From Microcebus murinus (Eukaryota > Chordata > Mammalia > Primates > Cheirogaleidae), in contig NC_134119.1 of NCBI RefSeq assembly GCF_040939455.1, positions 71,503,381 to 71,567,380 of the forward strand: a stretch of 64,000 nt of DNA, in the 5' to 3' direction. The translations under genes and the position numbers were made by a program. The notes beneath the pieces are model-generated. The model ran no database searches, was not told the origin of the DNA, and saw only the letters and a list, made by a program, of their open reading frames with translations. Below are positions 1-13,669 of the stretch, piece by piece; position 1 is the first letter of the stretch, and every line of letters starts with the position of its first letter.

Positions 1-288
1 TGCCCGAGCTAGAGTGCTGTGGTGTCAGCCTAGCTAACAGCAACCTCAAACTCTTGGGCTCAAGCGATCCTCCTGCCTCAGCCTCCCGAGTAGCTGGGAC
101 TACAGGTATGCGCCACCATGCCAGTCTAATTTTTTCTATATATATTAGTTGGCCAATTAATTTCTATTTTTAGTAGAGACAGGGTCTCGCTCTTGCTCAG
201 GCTGGTCTTGAACTCCCAAACTCAAAACAATCCACCTGCCTCAGCCTCCCAGAGTGCTAGGATTACAGCTGCGAGCCACCACATCCCT
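1..288 (-). mobile_element. Alu-type SINE, cut by window edge
   Basis: Antisense strepsirrhine-style Alu: 'cagcctagct.acagcaacctcaaact', the 'ttagttggccaattaattt' middle and an end at 'gagccaccacatccc'. The poly-T side lies outside the window. A second 5' Alu scrap (sense) sits at about 346-375. Confidence 0.9.
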
Positions 289-375
289 CCAAGAAAAGTT
301 TTTGTAAGTTAAAAAAGCAGTTAAACTTAGAAAATAAGCCTTTGAGGCCAGGTGTGATGGCTCACACCTGTAACA

Positions 376-2009
376 CAGTAAACAGTAAAAGTTCACAGCC
401 ATCAATTTCAACTTTCTAAGTTGCTGATTATATTTAAATAATACCAAAATCTACAGGATTCTCACCAAACCCTCCCTCATTGCCCCTAGGAAAGCCTTTG
501 GAAAAAAGGGAGGAGTTTATTCTAATAGTGCAAAGAAATGCTGTCTCCCTACTGGTCTTTCCTGAAATGCTCCTTCAATTTCTTCCTGCCCAAGTTCTCT
601 TCCTTCTTCATCTACAGTTATATGTCATGGATTTTATTATATTAATGTGATTTATAAGAACAATGTATTAGTATTACTTCAATAAATAAAGAGAACTAAG
701 TATGCATTTTGTACATAGATATATTTACTAAATCAATGCTATTTTCTCTTCAAAGGTTCCTGCCTAAGAGAGACAAAACTCAATAAATGCATTTGTGTTT
801 AAAATCCCTTCCTCAGGTGGGGCAAAGGCAATATATGTAACCTAAACATTTGTAAACCCGTAATATACTGAAATAAAAATAATTAAAATAAAAAAATAAT
901 AAAATTCCCTTCCTGTAGATGCTCAGTATTGAGCAGAGACTTGGGCACCACCAAAGCCTCCTGTTAGTTGCTGCTGGGATCTTTGAGAAGGTCCTGTGTT
1001 TTTAGTTTTTTGTCTTTTTTTCCTATAAGCTGGATGCTTGCAGTAAATACTTAAAACTTTTAAAAAATAAAACCTGGTGCTGAATCTTTTTTTTTTTTTC
1101 CTATAGGTTTCTAGCACTTGGTTATGGTGCTGTGAGTCTTTATACTGCCTCTAAACTGAGGCCAGGCTTCTGAAATTTGGTTTTGCTTTCAGTCACTGGC
1201 CAGTTTGTTATCAGGTGTGTGTTCCCAGTATTTCCTCTCTTTTTTCATGTAATCCAAGGTGTCTTGGAAGAAAAGTCCCCAAGCAGGACTGTGCTTAGCC
1301 TAACCTACAGTGCCAAACAGGGATCGAAGGAAACAGTTTAGTGTATATTTCCTCCAGTTTTTCCAGCCCTGACCCAACCACAAGGACAGCTCAGTCCCCA
1401 TCAATGCTCAGTTCAGTCTGTTGCAAGTTGCTCCTGACCATGCCGTGACTCAGGGAGGTGTACCTTCTTTACAAGGCAGGTGATATTCTGTACCATTCTC
1501 TGGAAGTCTTGTGGAAATACCTGAATTGTTTGTAAATTAGGTTATTTCCATTTCTTCAGTGAAATGTTTCTCCCAGCTCCCATTCTCTGTTGCGGATTTG
1601 CATCTGCACTTCATTCATTATAACTTGTTCTCTTCATATCAAGGCTGAAACAGTTTTTGAAGTTACCAAAATAAACCTTTACTAGAATTCTGTTTTGATT
1701 ATTCTCCTTTGAAGTCCATCTCATTTCAGTTGTGTTAGAAAAAGTACTTCTGTTCAATTCCTGACCTGCAGTTAGGTCACTCCTTCTTTCCCATTGTTAC
1801 AGACAAAAGAAACTGTGCCATCTGTCTCAGAATCTGGATTTTCTTGAGTCTAGATTTTAGTTTCTCTCTTTGTAGATTCCCCTCACCCCATTCTTTTTGA
1901 TGAATTGCTTCTCATTCTCTGTAGATTGAGGAAATAAATTGATGTAGAATGATTTTTATCAGAAAATATGGCTCATTAGTGATTTCCATATTCAAAAACC
2001 ACTTCTGTA
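376..2009. other. Unassigned A/T-rich DNA
   Basis: No exon, repeat family or RNA gene was recognised. Open frames are short and lack any known motif. Poly-T and A-rich runs at about 880-905 and 1085-1100 suggest decayed retroelements. Confidence 0.5.
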
Positions 2010-2370
2010 GGCCAGCACGGTGACTCACATCTGTAACTCTGGCACTCTGGGAGGCTGAGGCAGGAGGATCACTCAAGGTCAGGAGTTTGAAACCAGCCTG
2101 AGCAAGAGCGAGACCCCCCCATCTCTACTAAAAATAGAAAGAAATTAATTGGCCAACTAAAAATATATAGAAAAAATTAGGCATATATAGAAAATTACAG
2201 GCATGGTGGCGCATGCCTGTAGTCCCAGCTACTTGTGAGGCTGAGGCAGGAGGATCGCTTGAGCCCAGAAGTTTGAGGTTGCTGTGAGGTAGGCTGACAC
2301 CACGACACTCTAGCCTGGGTAACAAAGTGAGACTCTGTCTAAAAAAAAAAAACAAAACAAAAAAAAAAAC
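2010..2370 (+). mobile_element. Alu-type SINE
   Basis: Sense Alu with A-rich tail. The sequence AAAACCACTTCT before it and AAAACACTTCT after it look like a diverged target-site duplication. Confidence 0.92.
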
Positions 2371-3719
2371 ACTTCTTTAACTCTAGCAAGCTCTCATTTC
2401 CCAGAATTGTGCTACTTCATTTTTTATCTGTGATTTCTAACATGATTCATATTGTCACCTCCTTCCTTCTCCCACTTCATCTCCTGTCCCCTCTGTCCAC
2501 TGTGTCACTGTCTCTTGCTATATACTCTGTATTTGCTAGCTTCCTGATCCATGGTCCACCTGGTCACAGATAATTTCACTCATGAATGGAGTTGTGTAAG
2601 CTTTGATACAGTTATGAAACCTAATCTTTATAATGCAGTTATAGATTCTATTTATCTGTTGTTCCATCTGTCTTCTGAAAACCTTATGTTGCCTCTTCAC
2701 ATTGCAGAGCCGTAGACATTATGATGCTCTCTAGAGATGATGGCAGATAACCCAGTGTGTGGGAAGCTCTCAGTTCAGGCGAAGACTCCAAATCTCATGA
2801 CACTATCTTGAATATGGTTAATGTTTCTTCAGCTGGGCAAGCAGGACATGCTTAAGAAGTTGGGATTGTGTTTCCATAAGAAAAAAAAAAATCTGTGACC
2901 TGCTGAAGAGGAAATAAATCTTCCCTTCCCTCTTAGATCAAGGAAATAAAAATTTAAGAAAAGGCTAAATCACTTCAGTAATAAGGTAATAAGCAATTTT
3001 ATGAGTTTTAAAATTCAAATGTTTTCCAAACACTTTTTTTTTTACAAATTAGGCAGTTCTCATTTAATTTCATCCTAAGTATTTTGCATTACCTTTACTC
3101 TTTCCATTCTTCCTACTCAAAAATTTCTATGCTTTTAAAATTACATTTTTTTCAGTCCAATTAGCTGTGTAAAAGAGAACAAATATAAAAATAAAATTAC
3201 ATTTTTGTGTCTTAGTAACTGAATTACAGGGAGGGAGGGGATGCATTGTTATTATGTTAATTCAACTGTTTTAAAAATGGTAGAGGTATAAGGTGGTCAA
3301 TGATTTAGAAATTAAAGAATTTGAAGGAAATGAGGATTAAGTAAAAATTTGCACTACTTAAGGGAAAAATAAAACAACACCTAAGACCTGTGGGACCATG
3401 GCATTTTCTATTGATATTTCAGCTAGTTTGAAATGAGACAAATATTTGGCCTCATTCTGTGGCTCTTTTTAACTGAAACCACCCCTCCCCCATTGGTACA
3501 GAAACCTCAATTTATTTGGAATGTATAAGAGCACACAGGTATCACCTGTGATATGGACTTATATCTATCACATTTCTAAACAATGTATGTGAAAACCAAT
3601 ATATATTTGGTTTTCTCCATTCCTACTGCCATGGCCATGGTCCAGGGTACCAACGCCCATATAACACAGCAATCATCTTTCATTTATTAACCAAAATTCC
3701 CTTATTTTTTTAAATTAAA
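2371..3719. other. Unassigned A/T-rich DNA
   Basis: No feature was recognised. There are scattered A and T homopolymers and no open frame with recognisable domains. Confidence 0.5.
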
Positions 3720-4865
3720 TACAGCAAAACAAATTATCATAACCATTTTAAGTGTAGAGTTCAGTAGTGTGAAATATATTCACATTGTACAGCCAATATC
3801 CAGAACATTTTTGTTGTAAAATTGAACACTGTACCCTACTTTCCCCTCCCCCCAGACCACTGCAACTACGATTCTACTTTTTGTCCCTATATGAGTTTGA
3901 CTACTCTAGATACTTCATATAGATGGAATCACAGATATATGTGACTGGCTTACTTCACTTAGCATGTCTCAAGGATCATCAGTGTTGCAGCATATATCAA
4001 AATTTCCTTGCTTTTTATGGATAAGTATTTCATTGTATGTGTATATAATACTACATTGTTTATCCATTCATTTGTTGATGGACATTTTGGTTGCTTCCAC
4101 CTTCTGGCTTTTGTGAATAATGCTGCTTGTTAACATGGGTGTACCAATATGTCTTCAAAACCCTGCTTTCAATTCTTTTGGATATATACTAAGAAGTGGA
4201 ATTGCTGGATGACTCTACTTTTAATATTGTTGAGAACCTTCATATTTTATTCCACAGTGGTGGCACCATTTCACATTCCCATCAAGAGTACACAGGAGTT
4301 CCAATTTCTCCACATCCTCAACACTTATTTTCTTTTTTTTATTGCACCTCTTCGTATGCTTGTTAGCCATTTGTATGTCTTCTTGGAGAAAATCTATTCA
4401 AGTTACTTGGCCTTTTCTTTTTTTTTTAAGAGACAGGGGTCTTGCTCTGCCACCCAGGCTAGAGAGAAGTGGTGCAACCATAGCTCACTGCAGCTCTGAA
4501 CTCCTGGCACAAGTGATCCTCCTTGCCTCAGCCTCTGGAGTAGCTGACACAACAGGCATGCCACCATGCCTAGTTTTTTCTTTATTGTAGAGATGGGGTC
4601 TTACAATGTTGCCCAGGCTGGTCTTGAACACCTTGCCTTGATCAAAAGTGATCCTTACACCTCAGCCTCCTGAGTCACTGAGATTACTGGTGGGAGCCAT
4701 TGTCCCTGGCTCCTCCCTTTTGCCATCTTTTAATCAGGCTATTTATTTTTTTGATGTTTCATTGTAGAAATTATTTATATACTCTGAATATTAACCCATT
4801 ATCAGATATATTATTTGCAAATATTTTCTCCAATTCTTTTTGAGGTTTAGTCTATGTGAATTTCA
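3720..4865 (-). mobile_element. L1 LINE relic (antisense ORF2/3' region)
   Basis: The + strand reads 'tttatccattcatttgttgatggacattttggttgcttccac', then 'ggaattgctggatgactct' and 'cacattcccatcaagagt'. This is the complement of the familiar L1 ORF2 3' region. It resumes after a nested SINE (4418-4711) with 'attaacccattatcagatatatt'. It is heavily mutated and non-coding. Confidence 0.75.
4418..4711 (-). mobile_element. Old Alu-type SINE inside the L1 relic
   Basis: Antisense dimeric Alu without the lemur-type A/T middle ('ttgtagagatggggtcttacaatgttgcccaggctggtcttgaac'), so probably an older subfamily. It splits the L1 relic. Confidence 0.85.
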
Positions 4866-5709
4866 GGAGTGTTTTTTTTTTTTTTATTTTGGGGGATAAT
4901 TAGAATTTCATTTAGTGTAAAGAGTAATTTGAAAAACATTGGACTTATCTGCAATGAGAGTTCATATCCAGTAATAAGGTATATCTCTTCATTTATTTAA
5001 TCTTTTTTTCATTCTAAGATAATACCCTTTTTTCAGGTTCCATGTTTTTATTTGTATTACTTGAAATTTAAAAATTAAGTTTAAATTCTTATTTTTAAAT
5101 GAGTGTCTTTTTCAATACCTGCTGCTTGTATCTAGGAGGAACTTTGAATTTTTACATTAATTCTAATTGTGATTTATTTAACAAATTGTATAACTGGATT
5201 TGAAATTATAAACATTTTGCTTTATTTTTAATTTCCTATCATACTGACTACAAGATAAAATTTCTAAACAATTACAGTTGTGGTAACCATAATAATCTTG
5301 TTTCTGACTTTAATGCAGGTAAGTACTCTAGTTCAACATCTTTTGTTTACTTTTTTTCTAACCATCCCATCTCCAACATCTTGATTTGAAACAATTCTTG
5401 CATACTATCAAAATATTTTTATAGAGATCATTAAGTATTATAATCAGTTTGTTCATATTACATTTGAGATATTTATATCTTTATTACTAAATAAAATTAG
5501 TGAGGCTGTAATAGCCTTTTCTTAAAAAAAAGATAATATGAAATAATCACAGCAGTCAACAGGGTTTTAAATGTATGACAGAAACATTTAAATTAATGGA
5601 CAGAATTTTTTAAAACTTGGGAATATTTAAATATCTCAGTCATTAAGCTTCATTAGATATACAAAATATGTACCGCTAAGATCAACATCTCTTAATATAA
5701 ATAATAAAC
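4866..5709. other. Unassigned A/T-rich DNA
   Basis: No gene or clear repeat was recognised. The stretch may contain further decayed L1 sequence. Confidence 0.45.
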
Positions 5710-6034
5710 TTTTTTTTTTTTTGAAAGAGTCTCACTTTGTTGCCCAGGCTAGAGTGAGTGCCAGTGTCAGCCTAGCCTACAGCAACCTCAAACTCCTGGG
5801 CTCAAGCAATCCTTCTGCCTCATCCTCCCAAGTAGCTGGGACTACAGGCATGCACCACCATGCCTGGCTAATTTTTTCTACATATATATTAGTTGGCCAA
5901 ATAATTTCTATTTATAGTAGAGACAGGGTCTCACTCTTGCTCAGGCTGGTTTCAAACTCCTGCCCTCGAGCAATCCCCCCCGCCTCGGCTTCCCAGAGTG
6001 CTAGGATTACAGGCGTGAGCCACCGAGCCCAGCC
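5710..6034 (-). mobile_element. Alu-type SINE
   Basis: Antisense lemur-style Alu with a poly-T head and ending 'gagccaccgagcccagcc'. It lies 160 bp upstream of the V1R relic. Confidence 0.93.
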
Positions 6035-6191
6035 TAAACAATAAGCTTTTAAAAAACATGTTTATAAGTGGGAAAGATTCATAAATATGAAGAGAACAGC
6101 TGAATTAAGCTACTTTAATAAAAGTAAAACATTTTTCTTTCCAGGGTCTGTTAAACCCTAAAAAATTCATCTTCCCTTAGATGGAAAGAGA

Positions 6192-7078
6192 ATGATTCCC
6201 AGGGACTTGGCAATGGGGATTGTCTTCTTTTCCCATACTGGAGTGGGAATCCTGGGCAGTTCCTCACTTCTATTTCATTATATCTTCTCTGTGTCCATTG
6301 GAAAAAGTTTGATGCCCAAAGACCTGATTTTAAAGCACCCGACTTTAGCCAATTTCTTGGCTATTATCTCAAAAGGAATTCCTCAGACCAATGGCAGGGT
6401 TTGGGTTGAAATATTTCCTGGGTGACACTGGATGTAAACTTGTTTTTTACCTTTATCATGTAGCCTGGGGGATTTCCCTGTATACTACTTGCCTAAGTTG
6501 TTTACAATCACAATTAGCACCAATAACAGCAGGTGCATGGCACTTAAACACAGAGCCACAAAGTACATTGGTCCCTTCTGTTTACTCAGCTGGCTTGTGC
6601 ATCTGCTTTTAAACACCATGAGAGTGACTGGTGTAACTCTCTAATGGAGTAACAGCAGAAATATCACTGAGATGTTGAATTTTGGGTACTGCTCAGGGTT
6701 AATGTCTGGCACAGTGCAACTCCATTGTATGTGTTCATGCTCTGCTTCAGTGATGTTCTGTCTTTTGGTCTCATGGCTTGGGCTAGTGGCTTAATCGTGA
6801 GCACCCTCTACTGGCACAAGAAGCAAGTACAGTACATCCACAAAGCTCACAACTTATCTAGACTCCCGAGACCAGAGCCACCCAAACCATCCTGATCCTA
6901 GTGTGCACCTTTTGTCACCTTATACTCGTTCTCTTCCATGCTGGTGCTTCATATGGCACTCTTTGATAATCCAGAGCTATGGCTGATAAAAACCATTGCA
7001 TTTGTAGAAACATGTTACCCCATTTTTAGCCCCTTTGTATTCATCAGTAATAACTTTGCCTCCTGGCTTTATTTTCCC
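6192..7078 (+). pseudogene. Vomeronasal type-1 receptor (V1R) pseudogene
   Basis: V1R proteins are seven-helix pheromone receptors with a single ~300-codon coding exon. From the ATG at 6192 the frame reads IPRDLAMGIVFFSHTGVGIL, followed by DLILKHPTLANFLAIISKGIPQT, typical of V1R TM1-TM2. Near 6390 the frame shifts and continues as FGLKYFLGDTGCKLVFYLYHVAWGISLYTTCL (TM3 region), stopping at 6610. V1R-like TM5/ICL3 text (DVLSFGLMAWASGLIVSTLYWHKKQVQYIHK, with small deviations) reappears from about 6752 in another frame. A TM6-TM7 block (FSSMLVLHMALFDNPELWLI, YPIFSPFVFIS) ends near 7078. Several frameshifts and stops make it non-functional. Lemurs are known for large V1R families, and V1R genes occur among zinc-finger genes on human 19q13.4. 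The family call is confident; the orthologue is unknown. Confidence 0.9.
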
Positions 7079-7190
7079 TAATGGGGGAAAAGGTAATTTT
7101 CTATAAATTTGTCACAAGGTCTGGTGGTTTGTATTCTCTGACATATTCATTAAGTTCCTTCATCCATTATGTAAGGCTAAGCCTCTACTG

Positions 7191-7456
7191 CTGCAGTCCC
7201 CAACTCCCAGGCTGCAGACCTCTGCTGCCACCCGCTTCCTTACCCCCATCTATGGAAAAATTGTCTTCCATGAAACTTAGGGAGGGGGCACACAGCAGGT
7301 GAGCAGCCTTCAAGCAAGTTAAACTTCATCTGTATTTACAGCCACACCCCATCGCTGACATCACTGCCTGAGCTCCGCTTCCCCCACCCCCCCATCTGTG
7401 GAAAAACTGTCTTCCATGAAACTGGTCCCTGATGCCAAAAAGGTTGGGGACAACTT
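7191..7456 (-). mobile_element. hAT-Charlie-type DNA transposon (non-autonomous)
   Basis: Inverted-repeat-like ends (ctgcagtccccaac / ggttggggacaac) enclose 'ccatgaaactggtccctgatgcc', which is common MER1-type text. An exact 8-bp duplication, CTCTACTG, flanks it at 7183-7190 and 7457-7464, as expected for hAT elements. It is related to the copy at 37702-37893. There is no transposase. Confidence 0.8.
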
Positions 7457-7464
7457 CTCTACTG

Positions 7465-8500
7465 TGTACCAGACCCTATTAGGTAATGGCATAATAAATT
7501 AGGCAGGCACACAAGTCCCACTCCTCACAGAGGTGGCAACATATTTCAGTGATCTTGAGACACACCTTTTTCTTCATTCTAATAAGTGAAATTAGGAGGC
7601 ATCATATACTGATGTCAGTCTGTGTGACTGACTCCTGCATTGTATAAAACATTAAGGTACCTTATTACAGCATTTTTCTTTCTGGATTGACCCAGCATAC
7701 AGATTTTAAGCATGTATCTGTACAAATTATTACATAATTTAAATTAGTATAAAATGCTAGAAAGTCAAGTTTAGGTGATAATGAGGAAATACACCCACAG
7801 TAGACTTCAAGTAGTCTGAAGGCTTAGGAAAAGATTCCCTGAGAATATTACTTTTATGTTTGAAATGAATTTTCTGCAGTGATTTACTAAGTGTAGAGTG
7901 TTGGAAAGAGTATTCCAAGAATAGATAAAAGTGCATGTGAAGGGCTGGTGTTGGGAAGTGCTGTGAATATTCAGGAAACTGAGAGAGCTCAGACAGAATG
8001 AAGGATAATTCATATCAAGATGTTGAATTGAAATTGAAATTATTCCAAATTAATTTACAACCCAGTGTTTTCACTGCACTTATTTCTTAAAAAGTATCCT
8101 AAGAGCTATCGAAAAGATTAAAAACCACCAATACCACTTGCAAGCAAAGCCTCAAAGGCAGGCAGAGGAGTGGGAAAGCTTTATGTAAAAACGGGAAGTC
8201 TTCAGGTATACCCTGATTGGGAGGGAGCTGTTGGTCAGACCACTAGAAGCAGAACATCCTGCATGATTGGTTAGGAATACATATTTGGCTTCCTATCATT
8301 AGTACGAAGTTGGAAATGAAGATAAAACTTAGGAAAGCTGTCTATTATTAGTCATGTCTTGAGCATTTGGGGCTGATTGTTACCAGAGTACTGGCTAAGC
8401 TTTCTAGATTGTTGCTAGGCATAGTAGTCTGACATTCTACAAGCCTTACAGAGTTGGTTTCTTGGGCTATTACTATAATGGGTTGGCTTCCTGGACTGGT
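7465..8500. other. Unassigned intergenic DNA
   Basis: No recognisable gene or repeat was found between the hAT element and the 3' end of zinc-finger unit 1. The last part begins to match the DNA beyond unit 2 (about 37.9 kb), so it probably belongs to the duplicated block. Confidence 0.45.
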
Positions 8501-8855
8501 TTGTGCCCATTGTGGGTCAGCATTCTATTGTTATATACCATCTGGCCATTGTATTGTTCTCAGAAGCGCCAGATTGTCACAACTACTCCATACTCAGGCT
8601 TACCTCTGAATCCATAGCATACCTTGGCATGCAGGATACAAATCAGGACAACACCCTGCAGCTTTTCCTTGGAGGCCTTGGACAGTAATGCAAACTAGGC
8701 CCAAACTAGAAAGAGAGCTATATTCTGCCATCATACCATCCTTCCTGAGGCACACAAAGTTGGGATCCCAACAAAACTGTTCACCCTTTCATGTTAGCAG
8801 AAGCCAATTGTTTCTAAACCATTCCATACAGTGAACAGAATCCCCAAGATTGATG

Positions 8856-9541
8856 GTGGCTTAAATAATAAGGCCTTTATTATTATATAAACCAGGGCAA
8901 TGAAAGGTAGATGGTTCACACAGTTGATGATTTGGAGGCTGGAAAATTTCATCAAAATTGTCATCTAAGACCAACAGTATCTGAAATAGGTAGTCCATCT
9001 TTTCATGTTAACAGGAGAGTCCTCTGGGTCAAATTGGATCAGGTCCATGCCCTGACTCATCATAGAAAAAAAAATGAGAAAGGAATAAATACTTGAGCTA
9101 CTTACAAATTCCTCCCATGAGTGAAACAACACCAAGGGTCACTTACCTGCATGCACTGTCGTGGGTGAACTCAGGGGCATATAGTGAGCACTTGCCAGCT
9201 GGTAGAGGCAATATGGCTTCTGCTACAAAACTAGCAATCCACCAAGAGCCCTGAGTAGAGTAAAATGTACAATACAGCTCCCACATACCTGGAATTTATG
9301 TGGATGTTCAATGTATGAGGTTCAATTCAAGCAGATAGCACTCTTACATAAGGGATTTCCTTCAGAGTTGTTATACTGAACAAAGAAACTGCACATCCCT
9401 GTATACCAAAGGTGTTCTTCCCATGTAAACTTTGTGGCACCCAATGAGATAAGTCCTTCAACTGAATGCTTCCTCACATTCACTGCATTCACAGGACTTT
9501 CTCCAAGGTGCTAATTTTCCACATTTGCCACTCATAGGCCT
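8856..9541 (-). other. 3' untranslated region of zinc-finger unit 1
   Basis: On the - strand an AATAAA lies at 8876-8881, about 660 bp after the stop codon. The sequence around it ('gcttaaataataaggcctttatta' on +) matches the corresponding position in unit 2 (38190-38220), where AATAAA is at 38212-38217. The shared polyadenylation site supports a common 3' end for the two genes. The exact cleavage point is not determined. Confidence 0.65.
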
Positions 9542-9619
9542 TTATCGACTATGAATCCTTCGGTGTTTAATGAGGCTAGAGTTATGGCTAAAGTATTTCC
9601 CACATTCAGTGCACTCATA

Positions 9620-10123
9620 AGGTCTTTCCCCAGTGTGAACCCTCCTGTGCTTAATGAGGCTGGAGTTTTGAGTAAAGGATTTCCCACATTCATTGCATTC
9701 ATAAGGCCTTGATCCAGTGTGAACTCTCTGGTGTTTTTGGAGACTAGAGCTGTAGGTAAAGAATTTCCCACATTCACTGCACTCATAAGGCCTTTCTCCG
9801 GTATGAACTCTGCGATGTTGAAGAAGTGCAGAGCTTTGGCTAAAGGATTTCCCACATTCACTGCACTTATAAGGTCTTTCTCCAGTATGAACCCTACGGT
9901 GTTCAATGAGGCTGGAGTTTTGGCTAAATGACTTCCCACATTCACTACACTCATAAGGTCTTGATCCACTATGAACTTTCTGGTGCTTTATAAGACTGGA
10001 ATGGTATGTAAAGAATTTCCCACATTCACTGCACTCATAAGGCCTCTCTCCAGTGTGAACACTCTGGTGTTGAAGGAGTGCAGAGCTTTCACTAAAGGAC
10101 TTCCCACATTCACTACATTCATA
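9620..10123 (-). repeat. Duplicated three-finger block inside the zinc-finger array
   Basis: Fingers 4-5-6 (9872-10123) and 7-8-9 (9620-9871) are two 252-bp units. Their helices pair up: [34 protein letters not shown] and [20 protein letters not shown]. This looks like an in-frame tandem duplication of three fingers, a usual route of KRAB-ZNF array growth. Confidence 0.75.
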
Positions 10124-10794
10124 TGGCCTTTCTCCAGTGTGAACTCTCCAATGTTTAATGAGGTTGGACTTGTTGCTAAATAATTTTCCACATTCATCAC
10201 ATTCATGAGGTCGTACTCCAGTATGAACCCTCCGGTGCTGAATGAGGCTAGAGCTTTGCCTGAAGGATTTCCCACATTCCCGACACTCATAAGGCTTTTC
10301 TCCAGTGTGAACTCTCCAATGGTCACTGAGGCTGTAACTTTTGCTAAAGGATTTCCCACATTCACTGCACATGTAACATCTTTCTGTAGTGAGGGCTCTC
10401 TGTTGCTGAACAAGTTTGTGTTTTTGGCTGATTGCTTTTGTATATTCTTCATAGTTGTGATGAGTTTTTTCACTGTGACTTACAGCCCCATAATTGCTTT
10501 TGGTATTTGAATGCTCCCCAGTGTGAGTGGCCTGTTGATGGACAAATCCCAACTTGGCCTGGAAGTCCTTCCCAACTTCCCTGCAGGTCAAGGGCTCCCC
10601 TGACACATGAAATGTGCAGGTCTTCACAAACAATGTTCTGCCCACACTGCTTCTGAAGTGTTTTTCTCCAAAGTGTTGCTTCTGGTGTTGATAAACATCT
10701 GCAATGAAATACAATTGTTTCCCACATGCCCCACACCTGCAGTTTCTGCCCTCGATGTATTCTCTGGGGCTCAGCCAAGTGTAAAATGTCTCTC

Positions 10795-11167
<373 letters not shown>

Positions 11168-11290
11168 ATCTCACAGGGGTGGGCCTTCAGGAGAAACAGA
11201 CCTGTCTTGGAAGTACTGAGTTGGGACACTCCTAAAGAAATGCTCTGCTCAGAAGATACCACCTCATCCACCACTCCATGCTAACAACCT

Positions 11291-12627
11291 AAAAGCATGA
11301 AATGCTGGTGAAATGCACATTGACTTTGGTGGGAAGGGGCAGCTCCTGTACAAGTGTGTGTATGCCAAATCCAGGAACAAGTCCATGGGATCATCTGCAT
11401 TACAAGGGAGGTGGGTTGAGGCTGAAGCTGCCTAGCAATACTAAGGCTAAATGGAAAAATTGTCTTCCATGCAAAAAAAAAAACAAAAAAAAAAAAACTA
11501 AGGCTATACAGATCACAGAATGGGGAGAGCTAATGAGGGAAAGCCACACGATGATGTGTGACAGAGAAGCAGGGTCTAAAACTAAATCTTCTGTAAACAA
11601 CTTCAGAAGAACCTCATCTACTGGTGACATGAGTGCTAGGTAGAACAATGTATACAGGCCTAAGGAAATATGACTGCAATAGAGCAGCTGGCCTTCAAAA
11701 ACTATTTAACTACACATTTCATGACACAATATATAGAGGCCAATGTTGGAGGGCCCTACAGATGGAGCAGTGGAAAAAACGGATAAGATGTAGAGTCCAG
11801 AGACGTGTAGATTAGCCCCAGGCTGGATATGAAACTAAAAGTGACAAGTAAATGACTTGAAAAGTCAGCAAAGTGTGAAAAATGGTGAAGGAAAACCAGT
11901 AATGAGCTGCAGCCACTGGCACTGCAACCAAAATGTTCATCAAACAGGCTAGGTTGCTGCTATGACTTAAACCCAGCCTTCACATAATGCCTTTACTCAT
12001 ATGCCACTCTTTAGGGCCAGGTTCCCTCTGAGTTCATCTTGCTATGGCTAGATTCATAGCCATGCTGTGAACCACTGAGGGCTCTCCACCTCACTCTTAA
12101 GCTAAACAAATATATGGCACCTGGCTAATATAAAAACTAAGGAAAGGACAGAAGAGCAGCCAGCATTGTCCTATAAAAAAACTCAGCACATGATAGCCCA
12201 CAGGAAAAAAAGATACAAATATTACAAAGAAAACTTCAGAGGAATGTCTTGTAAGAGTCTGTGGTCCACATAAGTAGTGACTACATCAGTGACAGTAATC
12301 CCTGGCACAGGCATAAGGATTGCCAGCTACAGAAAGGAAATAGAACCTGAGACACACAGGAGTTTCAGATCTGGACAAAGTCGCCCAGTCATAGAAGAAC
12401 AAGCAGGTGGGGGATGCATTAGGGTGACTGCAAAACTCCTCACCCTGAATCCTTCCCTTGAGGCTGCTAAGAAACAGGTGTTGGGGCTGCTCAAGGAGAC
12501 CAGGGAAGTCCATACACCTCAGCCCTACCAACCACAGACAGAGCCTACCCAGGGAAGTGAGAAGGAAACAGGTTCTGTCATGAGGACAGGTCTGCTGCTG
12601 TGGAAAAGGTGAAAGGCACAGATTAGC
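11291..12627. other. Intron between KRAB-A and zinc-finger exons, unit 1
   Basis: Non-coding sequence. Its part next to the KRAB exon (about 12230-12600) matches the same intron of unit 2 (about 41160-41560), supporting gene duplication. No separate KRAB-B exon was found; in this subfamily the A box is usually spliced straight to the finger exon. Confidence 0.6.
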
Positions 12628-12630
12628 TCA

Positions 12631-12927
<297 letters not shown>

Positions 12928-12996
12928 TTACGGGAGAAACGATCCTCCATGCTATTGTCCCACTATCCCCTCAAGGGCTCATTAATCACCAGGATA

Positions 12997-13330
12997 GGCC
13001 AGTGCGGTGGCTCACGCCTATAACCCTAGCACTCTGGGAGGCCGAGGTGGGCGGATTGCTCGAGGTCAGGAGTTTGAAACCAGCCTGAGCAAGAGCGAGA
13101 CCCCATCTCTACTAAAAATAGAAAGAAATTCATTGGCCAACTAATATATATAGAAAAAGTTAGCCAGGCATGGTGGTGCGTGCCTGTAGTCCCAGCTACT
13201 CGGGAGGCTGAGGCAGGAGGATTGCTTGAGCCCAGGAGTTTGAGGTTGCTGTGAGCTAGGCTGATATCACGGCACTCACTCTAGCCTGGGCAACAAAGCG
13301 AGACTTTGTCTCAAAAAAAAAAAAAAAAAA
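12997..13330 (+). mobile_element. Alu-type SINE
   Basis: Full-length sense Alu with flanks ATCACCAGGATA / ATCACGACGATA as target duplication, in intron 1 of unit 1. Confidence 0.95.
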
Positions 13331-13669
13331 TCACGACGATACAGCTATTAGCAACAGGGATGTGGACAGATACCTAAGCTGGGGGCCTGGCATAGAAAGA
13401 TCCATCAGGCAATCCTCCTAGAATGCCCAAGGTCAAGTAAGTTTCAATGCCAGGGCCTTGGGGCCATCAGGGTTACTCCTTTTCCAAGTGCACATCATTC
13501 TTTAGAATACATATTCATCCTATCTTGAGATATCACAGTCCTAAACCCATGGCCACCACCACCTCACTGCCTCATACCACAGGTCTCTCTCCGGCCTTCC
13601 CATATGTGACTTTATTTTAATCACCTCTTCCTCACCCCACTGGTGAGGATGGGATTCCCACCCTAGGGT

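Noticed and set aside
9532..10473. Regular 84-bp repeats that might suggest a CRISPR-like or minisatellite array
   Set aside because: They are C2H2 fingers plus linkers, with variable helix codons and conserved Cys/His codons.
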